A stretch of 32,058 bases of DNA from CAIWHR01 sp039931775 (GTDB taxonomy: Bacteria; Pseudomonadota; Gammaproteobacteria; Burkholderiales; Casimicrobiaceae), in contig JBDTRG010000172.1 in NCBI GenBank assembly GCA_039931775.1, forward strand, positions 1-32,058, read 5' to 3'. The notes under the pieces were generated by a model. The model had not been told where the DNA came from. It made no database searches and worked only from the letters and a program-made list of their open reading frames with translations. A program made the translations under genes and the position numbers. Numbering within the stretch: the stretch's first letter is position 1; the number at the start of each line of letters is the position of its first letter. This document shows positions 8,386 to 17,334 of this stretch, piece by piece.

Positions 8386-9605
8386 TGCGGTGCCGTCCCG
8401 CGCTCGCGGGCGCGCAGCGCTTCGCGCGAGCGGCCCGGGTCGAGCGTGACTGTCGGCTCGGCCGGCGGAGGTGTGGACTGCCGCGCCGCGGAGGGATCGG
8501 CCGACGACACCGGGCCACCCGACGCCGGCACGCTTTGCTGGATCAGCTTGTCGAGCGGCAGGTACAAGAGGTTGTTGCTGCCGGCCTTCTGGTCGGTCAG
8601 CACCTTGCTCGCGTTGCCGACCACCGTCTGCATCATGTCGAGGTAGAGGCGCTCGCGCGTGACGGCGGGCGCCTTCGCGTACTCGACCTGGATCTGGCGG
8701 AAGCGCGACGCGTCGCCCTCGGCGCGCTGGATGACCTCGGCCTGATAGCCGTTCGCCTCCTCGATCAGCCGCGCGGCGTTGCCGCGGGCGCGCGGGACGA
8801 CGTCGTTCGCGTAGGCCTGGCCTTCGTTGCGGAACCGCTCGCGGTCCTGGCCAGCCTTCACCGCGTCATCGAACGCGGCCTGCACCTTGTCGGGCGGCTG
8901 CACGCTTTGCAGCGTCACCTTCTGCACGTAGACGCCGGTCTGGTACCGGTCAAGCATTTCCTGCATCAGCTTTTCCGCCGACTTGGCGATCTGCTCGCGG
9001 CCCTCGTACAGCACGAAGTCCATCTTGGCCTTGCCGACGACCTCGCCCATCGCGGTCTGCGCGATGAACTGGACGATGAGGTCGGGCTTTCTGACGTTGA
9101 ACAGGAACGCCTCGGCACTCTTGAGGTTGTATTGCACGGCGAACTGTATGTCGATGATGTTCTCGTCATCGGTCAGCATCAGCGCCTCATTCTCCTTCTT
9201 GTTCTTCGGCGTGTTGCGATAACCGACTTCGACGGTGCGCACCTGCGAGAAGTCGACGAGTTCCTTCTCTTCGACCGGATAGGGCAGGTGCCAGCGCGCG
9301 CCGGGCTGCGTGGTCTCGGTGTACTTGCCGAAACGGGTGACGACGCCGCGGCGGCCCTCGTCGACGATGTAGAAGCCGCTGGCGAGCCAGACCACCAGGA
9401 CGAGCGCCACCAGGATGCCGGCGCCGGACAGCGGCAGCTTGACGCGGTTGCCGCCACCGCCCGCGCCGGGGTTCTCGTCGCCCGTGCCGCCCTTGCGGCC
9501 TAAGAGCTCATTGATGCGCCGGTTGACGTTGCGCCAGATCTCATCGAGATCGGGCGGTCCGCCGGAAGAACCGCGCTTGCCCCACTGGGGATCGTTCAGC
9601 GACAT
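8382..9605 (-). CDS. hflK: HflK, modulator of FtsH protease (SPFH/band 7)
   Basis: HflK is the partner of HflC in the FtsH-regulating cage. The 407-residue product starts MSLNDPQWGKRG, with the expected PPDLDEIWRNVNRRINELLG segment near residues 17-36, a Gly-rich linker, one membrane helix (about 61-80), then the band 7 domain beginning FYIVDEGRRGVVTRFGKY. The coiled-coil part contains ARLIEEANGYQAEVIQRAEGDASRF. The C-terminus is Pro/Ser-rich. ATG at 9605 is chosen because the conserved N-terminus begins there; an open frame continues upstream into hflX without similarity. hflX ends 41 bp upstream. Family and order (hfq-hflX-hflK-hflC) are firmly known. Confidence 0.96.
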   Translation of the reverse strand: MSLNDPQWGKRGSSGGPPDLDEIWRNVNRRINELLGRKGGTGDENPGAGGGGNRVKLPLSGAGILVALVLVVWLASGFYIVDEGRRGVVTRFGKYTETTQPGARWHLPYPVEEKELVDFSQVRTVEVGYRNTPKNKKENEALMLTDDENIIDIQFAVQYNLKSAEAFLFNVRKPDLIVQFIAQTAMGEVVGKAKMDFVLYEGREQIAKSAEKLMQEMLDRYQTGVYVQKVTLQSVQPPDKVQAAFDDAVKAGQDRERFRNEGQAYANDVVPRARGNAARLIEEANGYQAEVIQRAEGDASRFRQIQVEYAKAPAVTRERLYLDMMQTVVGNASKVLTDQKAGSNNLLYLPLDKLIQQSVPASGGPVSSADPSAARQSTPPPAEPTVTLDPGRSREALRARERGTAPQ

Positions 9606-9646
9606 GGAATGACCGGAATCGGGAAAGCGTGAGTGGCGTGGCCGGG

Positions 9647-10780
9647 TCACGCGTCGAGAACAGGTGCGACGCGGGTATCGGAATGGGCGGCATCGGCCGG
9701 AAACCGCTCGGCGAGCGCGGCGCGCAAATCCGCGCAACCGGCGCCCGTCAACGCGCTCAAACGAACGGTGCGGATTATACCAGACTCATCGCGTCCTATT
9801 CCCGGTTCGAGCCCGGCCGCATCGATCTTGTTCATGACCCGGATCTGCGGCACATGCTCCGCGCCGATCTCCGTCACCACGCCGTCGACCGCGGCCGCCT
9901 GTTCTTCACGGGACGGGTGCGCGGCATCGATGACGTGGAGTATCAGGTCGGCCTGGCTCGCCTCGCTCAACGTCGCGCGAAACGCGGCGACGAGATCGTG
10001 CGGCAGGTCGCGGATGAAGCCGACGGTATCGGAGAAAACGATGGCTGAAGCGCCCGGGACGTACGCCCGGCGCAGCGTGGTATCGAGGGTGGCGAACAGC
10101 TGGTCGGCGGCGTAGGCCTTGGCGCCGGTCATCCGGTTGAAGAGCGTGGACTTGCCGGCATTGGTGTAACCGATCAGCGCCACCGTACGGACGGCCGCGC
10201 GGCGCCTCGTCCGGCCCTGTGTTGCCCGCTGGCGCTCGACGCGGGAAAGCCGTTCGCGCAGCGCCTTGACCCGCTCGCCCAGCAGGCGCCGGTCGGTTTC
10301 GAGCTGGGTTTCGCCGGGGCCGCGAAGCCCGATGCCGCCCTTTTGCCTCTCGAGGTGGGTCCAGCCCCCGACCAGCCGGGTGAGCTGATGGCGGACCTGC
10401 GCCAATTCGACCTGGAGCTTGCCTTCGGCGCTTCTCGCCCGGAGCGCGAAGATGTCGAGGATGAGGCTCGTCCGGTCGACGACCCTGCACTCCAGCGCGC
10501 GCTCGAGGTTTCTCTGCTGCGCGCCGGAGAGTGGATGGTTGAAGATGACGAGGTCGGCGCCGGATCCGGCCCGAAGCGCGGCGATTTCCTCGACCTTGCC
10601 CTTGCCGGCGAACGTCGCGGCGTCGGGGCGCTGGCGGCGACCGGTGACCGTGCCGAGGACGGTTGCGCCGGCCGACACGGCCAGCGCGTCGAGTTCCGCC
10701 ATCCGTTCGGCGGGGTCGGCGTCGCCGAAATCGAGCGCGACTAGCAGCGCGCGATCGCCGCCTTGCGGGCGTTCAAACAT
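9647..10780 (-). CDS. hflX: GTPase HflX
   Basis: HflX is a ribosome-binding GTPase that can split stalled 70S ribosomes after stress. The 377-residue product has the N-terminal HflX domain (residues about 1-190) including the glycine-rich GKGKVEEI and the coiled-coil linker around LGERVKALRERLSRVERQR. The G domain follows: G1 GYTNAGKS, G3 DTVGF, and G4 NKID. GIGLRGPGETQLETDRRLL is the diagnostic segment before the G domain. The ATG at 10780 has no clear ribosome-binding site, while hfq ends 89 bp upstream. The 89-bp gap is GC-rich and shows no obvious terminator or promoter. Confidence 0.96.
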   Translation of the reverse strand: MFERPQGGDRALLVALDFGDADPAERMAELDALAVSAGATVLGTVTGRRQRPDAATFAGKGKVEEIAALRAGSGADLVIFNHPLSGAQQRNLERALECRVVDRTSLILDIFALRARSAEGKLQVELAQVRHQLTRLVGGWTHLERQKGGIGLRGPGETQLETDRRLLGERVKALRERLSRVERQRATQGRTRRRAAVRTVALIGYTNAGKSTLFNRMTGAKAYAADQLFATLDTTLRRAYVPGASAIVFSDTVGFIRDLPHDLVAAFRATLSEASQADLILHVIDAAHPSREEQAAAVDGVVTEIGAEHVPQIRVMNKIDAAGLEPGIGRDESGIIRTVRLSALTGAGCADLRAALAERFPADAAHSDTRVAPVLDA

Positions 10781-10869
10781 GCCGGGTCAAGGGAGGAGGG
10801 GCACCGGACCCGCTTGCGACCGTGGCGACACCCGCGCCGCGGCGACCGCAACGGCGGGGACCGCGACCG

Positions 10870-11118
10870 TCAAGCTTCAGCGTCGGCCGACGGGACGTGG
10901 TGCGGCATCGCGATGGTACGCGCCGGGACGACGGTGGAAATCGCGTGCTTGTACACCATCTGGGTCACGGTGTTCTTGAGCAGGACGACGTACTGGTCGA
11001 ATGACTCGATCTGGCCCTGCAGCTTGATTCCGTTGACAAGGTAGATCGACACCGGCACGTGTTCCTTGCGCAGGGTGTTCAGGAACGGGTCTTGTAGCAT
11101 TTGCCCTTTGTTGCTCAT
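10870..11118 (-). CDS. hfq: RNA chaperone Hfq
   Basis: Hfq forms a hexameric Sm-like ring that pairs small RNAs with mRNAs. The 82-residue protein has the start MSNKGQMLQDPFLNTLRKE, the Sm1 core NGIKLQGQIESFDQYVVLL and the Sm2 motif YKHAISTVVP (about 56-65). The C-terminal tail after the Sm core is short (about 15 residues), as usual in Betaproteobacteria. GGAG lies 7 nt before the ATG. A strong hairpin lies in the der-hfq gap (11145-11164). hflX is downstream, as in most Proteobacteria. Confidence 0.98.
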   Translation of the reverse strand: MSNKGQMLQDPFLNTLRKEHVPVSIYLVNGIKLQGQIESFDQYVVLLKNTVTQMVYKHAISTVVPARTIAMPHHVPSADAEA

Positions 11119-11144
11119 CGCTTGCTCCGCGGTTGTTGTTGAGC

Positions 11145-11164
11145 CGGCGTTGAACCCAACGCCG
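11145..11164 (-). promoter_or_regulatory. Hairpin in the der-hfq intergenic leader
   Basis: CGGCGTTG (11145-11152) and CAACGCCG (11157-11164) form a perfect 8-bp stem with a 4-nt loop, 27 bp upstream of the hfq start codon. There is no T-tract after it in either direction, so it is more likely an RNA leader structure or processing site than an intrinsic terminator. Confidence 0.45.
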
Positions 11165-11211
11165 TGGCGGCCTCTCCCGCCCGACCCAACATGGGGCCGA
11201 AAAACGGGGCG

Positions 11212-12573
11212 TCAACGGGTGCGCCGGCGTTTTGGCGCGTCCGCGTACGGGTTCGCGCCCGTCTTGAATTGTATCCTAAGGGGTGTTCCCCGCAGTTTGA
11301 ACGCCTCGCTGAAGAAATGTTCCAGATATCGGCGATACGTCGCCGGAATATGCGAGAGCGCCGAGCCGTGGATGATGATGAGCGGCGGATTTTGTCCACC
11401 TTGGTGCGCATACCGGAGCTTGGGCCGACCCATGCCCGCGCGCGGCGGCTGCTGGCGCAGGACTGCGGCGGCGAGAGTCCGCGTCAACTTCGGGGTCGAT
11501 AGCTTCGCCATCGCCGCCGCGTACGCACCGTCGACGGAACGCATGAGTCCGGGAATGCCGCGCCCTTCGCGAGCCGAGATGTAGTGTTGACTGGCGAACG
11601 CCAGGAATCCCGCCTTGCGATCGAGGTCGCGCTTGACGGCGTCGCGCAGGTCGGTGGGCACCGCGTCCCACTTGTTGACCGCGACGACGAGCGCGCGCCC
11701 CGCCTCGAGGATGAACCCGGCGAGGTGCGCGTCCTGTTCCGAGATACCCTGCTCGGCGTCGAACAGCAGCACGACGACGTTTGCGTCCTCGATCGCCTGC
11801 AGCGTCTTGATCACCGAAAACTTCTCGACGGCCTCGAGCACCTTGCCGCGGCGGCGCACGCCGGCGGTATCGATCAGCGTGTACTGGCGGCCGTTGCGCT
11901 CGAAGTCGAGGTAGATCGAATCGCGCGTGGTGCCGGGCTGGTCGAACGCGATCACGCGCTCCTCGCCCAAGAGCGTGTTGACGAGTGTGGACTTGCCGAC
12001 GTTGGGCCGGCCGATGATCGCGACCTTGACCGCCCCGGCCTCGGCAGGTGTGTGCGTTTCGGAGGCACCGGACGGGGGGGCAGGCAGGAGCGACAGCGCG
12101 AGTTCGGCGACGAGGGTCACGTTATCGCCGTGCGCCGAGGACATCGGATGCGGCTCGCCGAGACCCAGTTCGTAGAACTCGTTCGCGGCGCGACCGGGCG
12201 CGAGGCCTTCCGCCTTGTTTGCCGCGACGACGATCGGCCGGCCCGATCGGCGCAGGAGGTCCGCGATGTTGCGGTCCTGCTGGGTCAGGCCCTCCCGCGC
12301 ATCGACGAGGAACACGACGACGTCGGCCTCCGCGATCGCCTGCCGGGTCTGCTTCGCCATCTCGTGCAGGATTCCGTCCTTGGCGACGGGCTCGAACCCG
12401 CCGGTGTCCACGACCAGGAACGGCCGGTCGCCGACGCGCCCACGGCCGTAGTGCCGGTCGCGCGTCAGGCCGGGAAAATCGGCGACGAGCGCCGCGCGGG
12501 TCTTGGTCAGCCGGTTGAACAGCGTCGACTTGCCGACGTTCGGGCGCCCGACGAGGACGAGGGTGGGCAGCAT
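11212..12573 (-). CDS. der: Ribosome biogenesis GTPase Der (EngA)
   Basis: Der is an essential GTPase with two tandem G domains and a C-terminal KH-like domain that helps 50S subunit maturation. Both G1 motifs are visible: GRPNVGKSTLFN (about 8-19) and GRPNVGKSTLVN (about 188-199). G3 motifs are DTGGF and DTAGV. G4 in the second domain is the standard NKWD, whereas the first has NKAE; from memory this Asp-to-Glu form is common in betaproteobacterial Der. The KH domain carries KLRYAHQGGQNPPLIIIHG. The 453-residue length is normal, with a basic C-terminal tail (KRRRTR). The bamB stop is 85 bp upstream. Confidence 0.97.
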   Translation of the reverse strand: MLPTLVLVGRPNVGKSTLFNRLTKTRAALVADFPGLTRDRHYGRGRVGDRPFLVVDTGGFEPVAKDGILHEMAKQTRQAIAEADVVVFLVDAREGLTQQDRNIADLLRRSGRPIVVAANKAEGLAPGRAANEFYELGLGEPHPMSSAHGDNVTLVAELALSLLPAPPSGASETHTPAEAGAVKVAIIGRPNVGKSTLVNTLLGEERVIAFDQPGTTRDSIYLDFERNGRQYTLIDTAGVRRRGKVLEAVEKFSVIKTLQAIEDANVVVLLFDAEQGISEQDAHLAGFILEAGRALVVAVNKWDAVPTDLRDAVKRDLDRKAGFLAFASQHYISAREGRGIPGLMRSVDGAYAAAMAKLSTPKLTRTLAAAVLRQQPPRAGMGRPKLRYAHQGGQNPPLIIIHGSALSHIPATYRRYLEHFFSEAFKLRGTPLRIQFKTGANPYADAPKRRRTR

Positions 12574-12658
12574 GGCGGCGATCGATCGGCGATTTCGCGA
12601 TTCCTGCCGGCGCCCGGCCCTCGGCGGCCCGACGCGCAGGAACGTGGGCGGCGACCTC

Positions 12659-13870
12659 TCAGGACCCCGGACGTTCGCCGACGGAAAAGAGCGTCCCGGC
12701 CGTGGTCAGCCAGACGGCGGTCGGACCCGATTGCGCCGGTTGTGCGGTGGCGCCCGCGCCGTCGGTCGGGATCCGCCCGACGAGATTGCCGCTTTCGGGA
12801 TCGAGGAGATGCACATAGCCCTCGACGTCGACGACGGCGACGTGGCCGCCGATGATCTGCGGGCCACCGGGGCGGCGCAGCGCGAGCTTGTCCTGCTTCC
12901 ACGCCGAGGCGCCCGTCGACTTGTCGAGCGCGTGCACGGAACCCTTGTCGTCGGTGACGTACATGTACCGGTTGTCGACGGCGAGGCCGTTGAGGCTCGA
13001 CACGTCGCGCGACCAGCTCAACGCGCCGCGAAGGATCTCGAAGCAGGCGATGCGGCCCTGGAAAGCGACCGCGCACACCTGGCGCTCCTCGACCACCGGC
13101 CGCGACGTCACGTCGGCGATGCGCTCGAGTTCGGTCGCGCCCTTCGGGGTGGCGACATTGCCCTCCCACCCGAGGTTGCCGGTGGCGAGGTCCATTGCGA
13201 GGAGCTTGCCGCCTGCCGTACCGATGAACAGGCCACCGCGGCTGACGTAGCCGCCGGAGTAATTGCGCACGGTGAGCGGAGGAATCGTCCGCTGGTAAAT
13301 CCACTTCGTCTTGCCATCGGCGCCCGACAGGCCGAAGGTGCGCCCGTCGCCGGACCAGACGACGACGAGGCCGTCGGCGACCAAGGGTGGACTGACGATC
13401 TCGCTCGTCACCTTCGTCTGCCAAAGCGGCTTGCCTTCCGGCGTGAACGCGAGCACCTCGCCCTTGTCCGTGCCGACGACCACGAGCGTGTGATCGGCGC
13501 CGACGCCGGCGGACAGCGGCTTGCCCGCCTGGATTCTCCAGACCGCCTGTCCGTTCGCGGGGTCGACGCGGACGATCGTCCCGCTGGACGATGCGGCGTA
13601 GATCGCGTTCGCCAAGATCGCCGGGGACAGTCCGGGACCCGCCCGGCCGACGGGGACCTGCCAGGCGATCTGCGGGGTCACGGTCGGATTGATCTGGGGC
13701 AGGGGCCCGGGCTTCTTGCTGCTCCAGAGCCAATCGAACGACGGCACCGGCACCGCCGGAATCCACGTCGCCAGCGACGCGCACCCGGCGAGCGCGACCG
13801 AAGCTGCCAGCAGGGAGGCGAAGCCCCGGCCGATGCGCGCGAGCCGCTCCGGAGTTGCTTCGGGCGTCAT
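12659..13870 (-). CDS. bamB: Outer-membrane assembly lipoprotein BamB
   Basis: BamB is the beta-propeller lipoprotein of the BAM complex, which inserts beta-barrel proteins into the outer membrane. The 403-residue product has an N-terminal signal with lipobox LAGC (residues about 27-30), followed by repeats of the PQQ/propeller type such as IVRVDPANGQAVWRI, VLAFTPEGKPLWQTKV, LLAMDLATGNLGWEG and VHALDKSTGASAWKQ. ATG at 13870 overlaps the yfgM stop as ATGA. Position between yfgM and der is conserved in Proteobacteria. E. coli BamB has 392 residues. Confidence 0.95.
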   Translation of the reverse strand: MTPEATPERLARIGRGFASLLAASVALAGCASLATWIPAVPVPSFDWLWSSKKPGPLPQINPTVTPQIAWQVPVGRAGPGLSPAILANAIYAASSSGTIVRVDPANGQAVWRIQAGKPLSAGVGADHTLVVVGTDKGEVLAFTPEGKPLWQTKVTSEIVSPPLVADGLVVVWSGDGRTFGLSGADGKTKWIYQRTIPPLTVRNYSGGYVSRGGLFIGTAGGKLLAMDLATGNLGWEGNVATPKGATELERIADVTSRPVVEERQVCAVAFQGRIACFEILRGALSWSRDVSSLNGLAVDNRYMYVTDDKGSVHALDKSTGASAWKQDKLALRRPGGPQIIGGHVAVVDVEGYVHLLDPESGNLVGRIPTDGAGATAQPAQSGPTAVWLTTAGTLFSVGERPGS

Positions 13871-14697
13871 TTGGAAGTAGCCGGCGCGGTGGTCGTTGGC
13901 GAGGGCGCCGCTTTGGTGGGTGCCGCTTGAGGAGGCGCCGCCGCCGGAGCGGGCGCGCCCGGCATCGGGCTCGAGGCGGCGGGCGCGGCAACAGGCGGGC
14001 CTGCCGGCGCGACGACTTTCGCGGGCGGCATGGTTCCCGCACCCGACGTGGCCGGCCCCGCGGGTGGCGGCGCAAGCGCATCGAGTTTCAACTGGACGAA
14101 GTTGCGGTACGGGCTCTTCGCATCGAGCTCGGTGACGGCCGCCTGATACGCCTTGCGCGCCTCGTCCGTGCGGCCGGCGAAGGCCAGGATGTCGCCGCGA
14201 GCGTCCGAGTAGACACCGGCAAATGAAGGGTCGTGCTTCGCGTCGAGCGTGCGCAGCGCCTCGTCGTACTGCTTTTCGTCGAACAGGATCGAGGCGAGCC
14301 GCAGCCGCGCGATCTGTTTCAATTCATCCTCTGACGAGCGATCGATGACGGAGGCGAGCTGCGTCTTGGCGCCGGCTGCGTCGCCGTTTTCGTAGAGAAG
14401 CGCGGCGACGATCAACGCTGCCCGCGGCGTATAGCCGGTGCGGCCGTACTGGTCGGCGAGCTGCGCCATCGCGTCCTTGGCTTTCGCCGGGTCGTTCGCC
14501 CGCGCGGCGGTGCTGATCGCGTCGTACAGGACCGCGGCCTCTCCGGTCTGCCGCTGCGTCCACCAGCGCCAGCCCTGCACGCCGATGACGATGATCGAGA
14601 CCGCGACGACGACGCCGACGATCAAACCGCCCCACTGCTTCCACCAGGCTCTGAGGTCGTCGAGCTTGTCCTGTTCTTCGAGATCGTAAACGGCCAT
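13867..14697 (-). CDS. yfgM: YfgM-type periplasmic TPR protein (ancillary SecYEG translocon subunit)
   Basis: YfgM is a single-pass inner-membrane protein that works with PpiD at the SecYEG exit site as a periplasmic chaperone. The N-terminus MAVYDLEEQDKLDDLRAWWKQWG is typical and is followed by one membrane helix (about 25-44) and TPR-like helices up to about residue 210. The last 65 or so residues are an Ala/Pro/Thr-rich low-complexity tail, making the protein 276 residues against about 206 in E. coli. It lies between hisS and bamB as expected and overlaps bamB by 4 bp. Core identity is good; the role of the tail is unknown. Confidence 0.92.
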   Translation of the reverse strand: MAVYDLEEQDKLDDLRAWWKQWGGLIVGVVVAVSIIVIGVQGWRWWTQRQTGEAAVLYDAISTAARANDPAKAKDAMAQLADQYGRTGYTPRAALIVAALLYENGDAAGAKTQLASVIDRSSEDELKQIARLRLASILFDEKQYDEALRTLDAKHDPSFAGVYSDARGDILAFAGRTDEARKAYQAAVTELDAKSPYRNFVQLKLDALAPPPAGPATSGAGTMPPAKVVAPAGPPVAAPAASSPMPGAPAPAAAPPQAAPTKAAPSPTTTAPATSK

Positions 14698-14710
14698 CGC
14701 CTGTCCTTGT

Positions 14711-15970
14711 CTAAACTGCGGAAAGTGTTTGTCGGAGCTCGCCGAGCGGCACGGATCGCTGCGCGCCGGGTTCGCGCAGCGGCTTGACGCTGACGGCCTG
14801 CGCGGCGACTTCGTCCGCGCCGATCAGCAGCGCGTAGCGCGCGCCGGAGGCATCGGCCCGCTTCATCTGCGACTTGAAGCTGCCTCCGCCGCCATTGACG
14901 ACCGAGAAGCCCGCGTCGCGCAGCATTTCGCCGGTGCGCCATGCAAGCGAGCTCGCTTTGGGGCCGTCGTGAACGACGTAGGCGAGTGGCACCTCCGCCG
15001 ACACGGCGCCCGCGTCCTGCAGCAGCAGGATCATCCGTTCGATCCCGATCGCGAAACCGCAGGCCGGCGTGGGCTTGCCTCCCAGCTGCTCGAAGAGCCC
15101 GTCGTAGCGGCCTCCGCCCGCGACCGTTCCTTGCGCGCCGAGCCGGTCGGTGATCCATTCGAACACGGTCCGGTTGTAATAGTCGAGCCCGCGCACCAGC
15201 CGGGCGTCGATCTGAAAAGCGATGCCGCTGTCGGCGAGGAGTTGCTGCAGACCGTCGAAATGGGCCCGCGACGCCGGCCCGAGCTTGTCGATGAGCTTCG
15301 GCGCGTTGGCGGTGACTTCCTGCATGTCGGGATTCTTGGAATCCAGGATGCGCAGCGGGCTGGTGCGGAGCCGGCGCTTCGCTTCGTCGTCGAGGAGATC
15401 GATGTGGCGCTCGAAGTGGGTGACGAGATCGGCGCGGTGTTCGCGACGCTCGACGACATCGCCGATCGAGTTGATCGACAGCCGGATGCCGTCGGACAGG
15501 CCGAGCGCGCGCCACAGCCGCGCGAGCATCACGATCTGCTCGGCGTCGACGTCGGGACCGGCGAAGCCCAGCGCCTCGACGTCGAACTGGTGGAACTGCC
15601 GGTACCGGCCCTTCTGCGGGCGCTCGTGGCGGAACATCGGGCCGCTCATCCACACGCGTTGCGGCCGCTCGTAGGTCAGCGAATGCTCGATCGCGGCGCG
15701 GACGATCCCCGCGGTCGCTTCCGGACGAAGCGTCAGGCTCTCGCCGTTGAGCTTGTCCTCGAACGTGTACATCTCCTTTTCGACGATGTCTGTCGCGTCG
15801 CCGATGCCGCGCACGAACAGCGACGTGGCCTCGACGATCGGCACGCGCAGGTTGCGGTAGCCGTACTGCGCGAACACGGAGCGCACCGAGTCTTCGAAGC
15901 GCTCCCACAGCGCCGCCTCATCGGGCAGCACGTCGTTCATGCCGCGGACGGCCTTGATCGTGGTCGACAT
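14711..15970 (-). CDS. hisS: Histidyl-tRNA synthetase
   Basis: HisS charges tRNA-His with histidine. The 419-residue product is class II: the N-terminus IKAVRGMNDVLPDEAALWERFED, motif 2 TLRPEATAGIVRA with MFRHERPQKGRYRQFHQFDVEALG (split here for length), the histidine-A box with GLDYYNRTVFEW, and AGGGRYDGLFEQLGGK followed by GFAIGIERM (motif 3). The anticodon-binding domain covers about the last 95 residues. The frame opens two codons earlier at a TTG, but ATG at 15970 is taken as the start. ispG lies 54 bp upstream and yfgM 13 bp downstream. Its paralogue hisZ is in the same block. Confidence 0.97.
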   Translation of the reverse strand: MSTTIKAVRGMNDVLPDEAALWERFEDSVRSVFAQYGYRNLRVPIVEATSLFVRGIGDATDIVEKEMYTFEDKLNGESLTLRPEATAGIVRAAIEHSLTYERPQRVWMSGPMFRHERPQKGRYRQFHQFDVEALGFAGPDVDAEQIVMLARLWRALGLSDGIRLSINSIGDVVERREHRADLVTHFERHIDLLDDEAKRRLRTSPLRILDSKNPDMQEVTANAPKLIDKLGPASRAHFDGLQQLLADSGIAFQIDARLVRGLDYYNRTVFEWITDRLGAQGTVAGGGRYDGLFEQLGGKPTPACGFAIGIERMILLLQDAGAVSAEVPLAYVVHDGPKASSLAWRTGEMLRDAGFSVVNGGGGSFKSQMKRADASGARYALLIGADEVAAQAVSVKPLREPGAQRSVPLGELRQTLSAV

Positions 15971-16024
15971 GATCAATGCCCGCCCGAGGCGCCGCGATCG
16001 AACCGGGTGCGCATACGGTTCATT

Positions 16025-17311
16025 TCAGGCGATCGCCTTGCCGGCGTTCGATTTCTTTTCCGGCGTCAGGTGCGCGGCGCGCGGCTCGCCGCCGTAGGTC
16101 GCGCGGACGTAATCGTCGACGATGCGCTGGAACTCGACGGCGATCCCGTCACCTTTCAGCGTGACCGTCTTCAGGCCGTCGACATACACCGGCGCGACGG
16201 GCGTCTCGCCGGTGCCCGGAAGCGAGATGCCGATATTGGCGAGCTTCGATTCGCCGGGGCCGTTGACCACGCAGCCCATCACCGCAACCTGCATCGCCTC
16301 GACGCCGGGGTAGCTCGCGCGCCAGACCGGCATCTGCGCGCGCAGATATGCCTGGATCCGCTCGGCGAGTTCCTGAAACACCGTGCTGGTCGTGCGGCCG
16401 CAGCCGGGACACGCGGCCACCATCGGCGCGAACGAGCGGAGCCCCATCGTCTGCAGGATCTCCTGCGCGACCAAGACCTCCTTGGTGCGATCGCCATTCG
16501 GGTCCGGCGTAAGCGACACGCGAATCGTGTCGCCGATGCCCTGTTGCAACAACACCGCCATCGCCGCGGTCGACGCGACGATGCCCTTGCTGCCCATCCC
16601 CGCCTCGGTGAGGCCGAGATGCAGCGCATAGTCGCAGCGGGCAGCGAGTTCGCGGTAGACCTTGATGAGCTCCTGCACGTGCGAGACCTTGCACGACAGC
16701 ACGATCCGTTCGGCGCCGAGTCCGAGTTCTTGCGCGCGCTGCGCGCTGCCGATGGCGGAGGCGACGAGCGCTTCGCGCATCACCGCCTCGGCCGGCTGCG
16801 GCGTGGTCGACTTGCCGTTGTCGTCCATCATCCGGGCGAGGAGTTCGGCGTCGAGGCTGCCCCAGTTCACGCCGATGCGCACCGCCTTGCCGAACTCGAT
16901 TGCCTTTTCGATCATCACCGCAAACTGGCCGTCGCGCTTCGATCCCTTGCCGACGTTGCCCGGATTGATCCGGAACTTCGCGAGCGCGCGGGCGCAGTCC
17001 GGGTAGTCGGTCAGCAGCTTGTGGCCGTTGTAGTGAAAATCACCGATCAGCGGAACGAGGCATCCGGCGGCATCCAGCCGTTCGCGGATCGGCGCGACCG
17101 CGGCGGCGGCTTCGGCGGTGTTCACCGTCACGCGGACGAGTTCGGAACCGGCGCCGGCGAGTTGGCGCACCTGGGCAACCGTCGCCGCGACGTCGGCCGT
17201 GTCGGTGTTCGTCATCGACTGAACGACGATCGGCGCGCCGCCGCCGATACGCACGCCGGCGACGTTCACCTGGCGTGTTCGGAACCGTTCGATGCTGTCG
17301 GGTCGGTTCAT
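16025..17311 (-). CDS. ispG: 4-hydroxy-3-methylbut-2-enyl diphosphate synthase (IspG/GcpE)
   Basis: IspG is the [4Fe-4S] enzyme that converts MEcPP to HMBPP, the penultimate step of the MEP isoprenoid pathway. The 428-residue product begins MNRPDSIERFRTRQVNVAGV; PIVVQSMTNTDTADV (about 28-42) opens the TIM-barrel part. The cluster ligands appear in ACPGCGRTTS and CVVNGPGE. A proteobacterial insert relative to shorter enzymes is present, matching the betaproteobacterial length. ATG at 17311 is chosen for the conserved N-terminus; the frame is open upstream into rodZ without similarity. rodZ ends 23 bp upstream. Confidence 0.96.
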   Translation of the reverse strand: MNRPDSIERFRTRQVNVAGVRIGGGAPIVVQSMTNTDTADVAATVAQVRQLAGAGSELVRVTVNTAEAAAAVAPIRERLDAAGCLVPLIGDFHYNGHKLLTDYPDCARALAKFRINPGNVGKGSKRDGQFAVMIEKAIEFGKAVRIGVNWGSLDAELLARMMDDNGKSTTPQPAEAVMREALVASAIGSAQRAQELGLGAERIVLSCKVSHVQELIKVYRELAARCDYALHLGLTEAGMGSKGIVASTAAMAVLLQQGIGDTIRVSLTPDPNGDRTKEVLVAQEILQTMGLRSFAPMVAACPGCGRTTSTVFQELAERIQAYLRAQMPVWRASYPGVEAMQVAVMGCVVNGPGESKLANIGISLPGTGETPVAPVYVDGLKTVTLKGDGIAVEFQRIVDDYVRATYGGEPRAAHLTPEKKSNAGKAIA

Positions 17312-17334
17312 CGGAGCTTCTCGGAATGCCTGGG

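Noticed and set aside
12199..12225. NKAE instead of NKxD in the first G domain of Der, considered as a defect
   Set aside because: From memory this form is common in betaproteobacterial Der, so it is a lineage trait and not a mutation.
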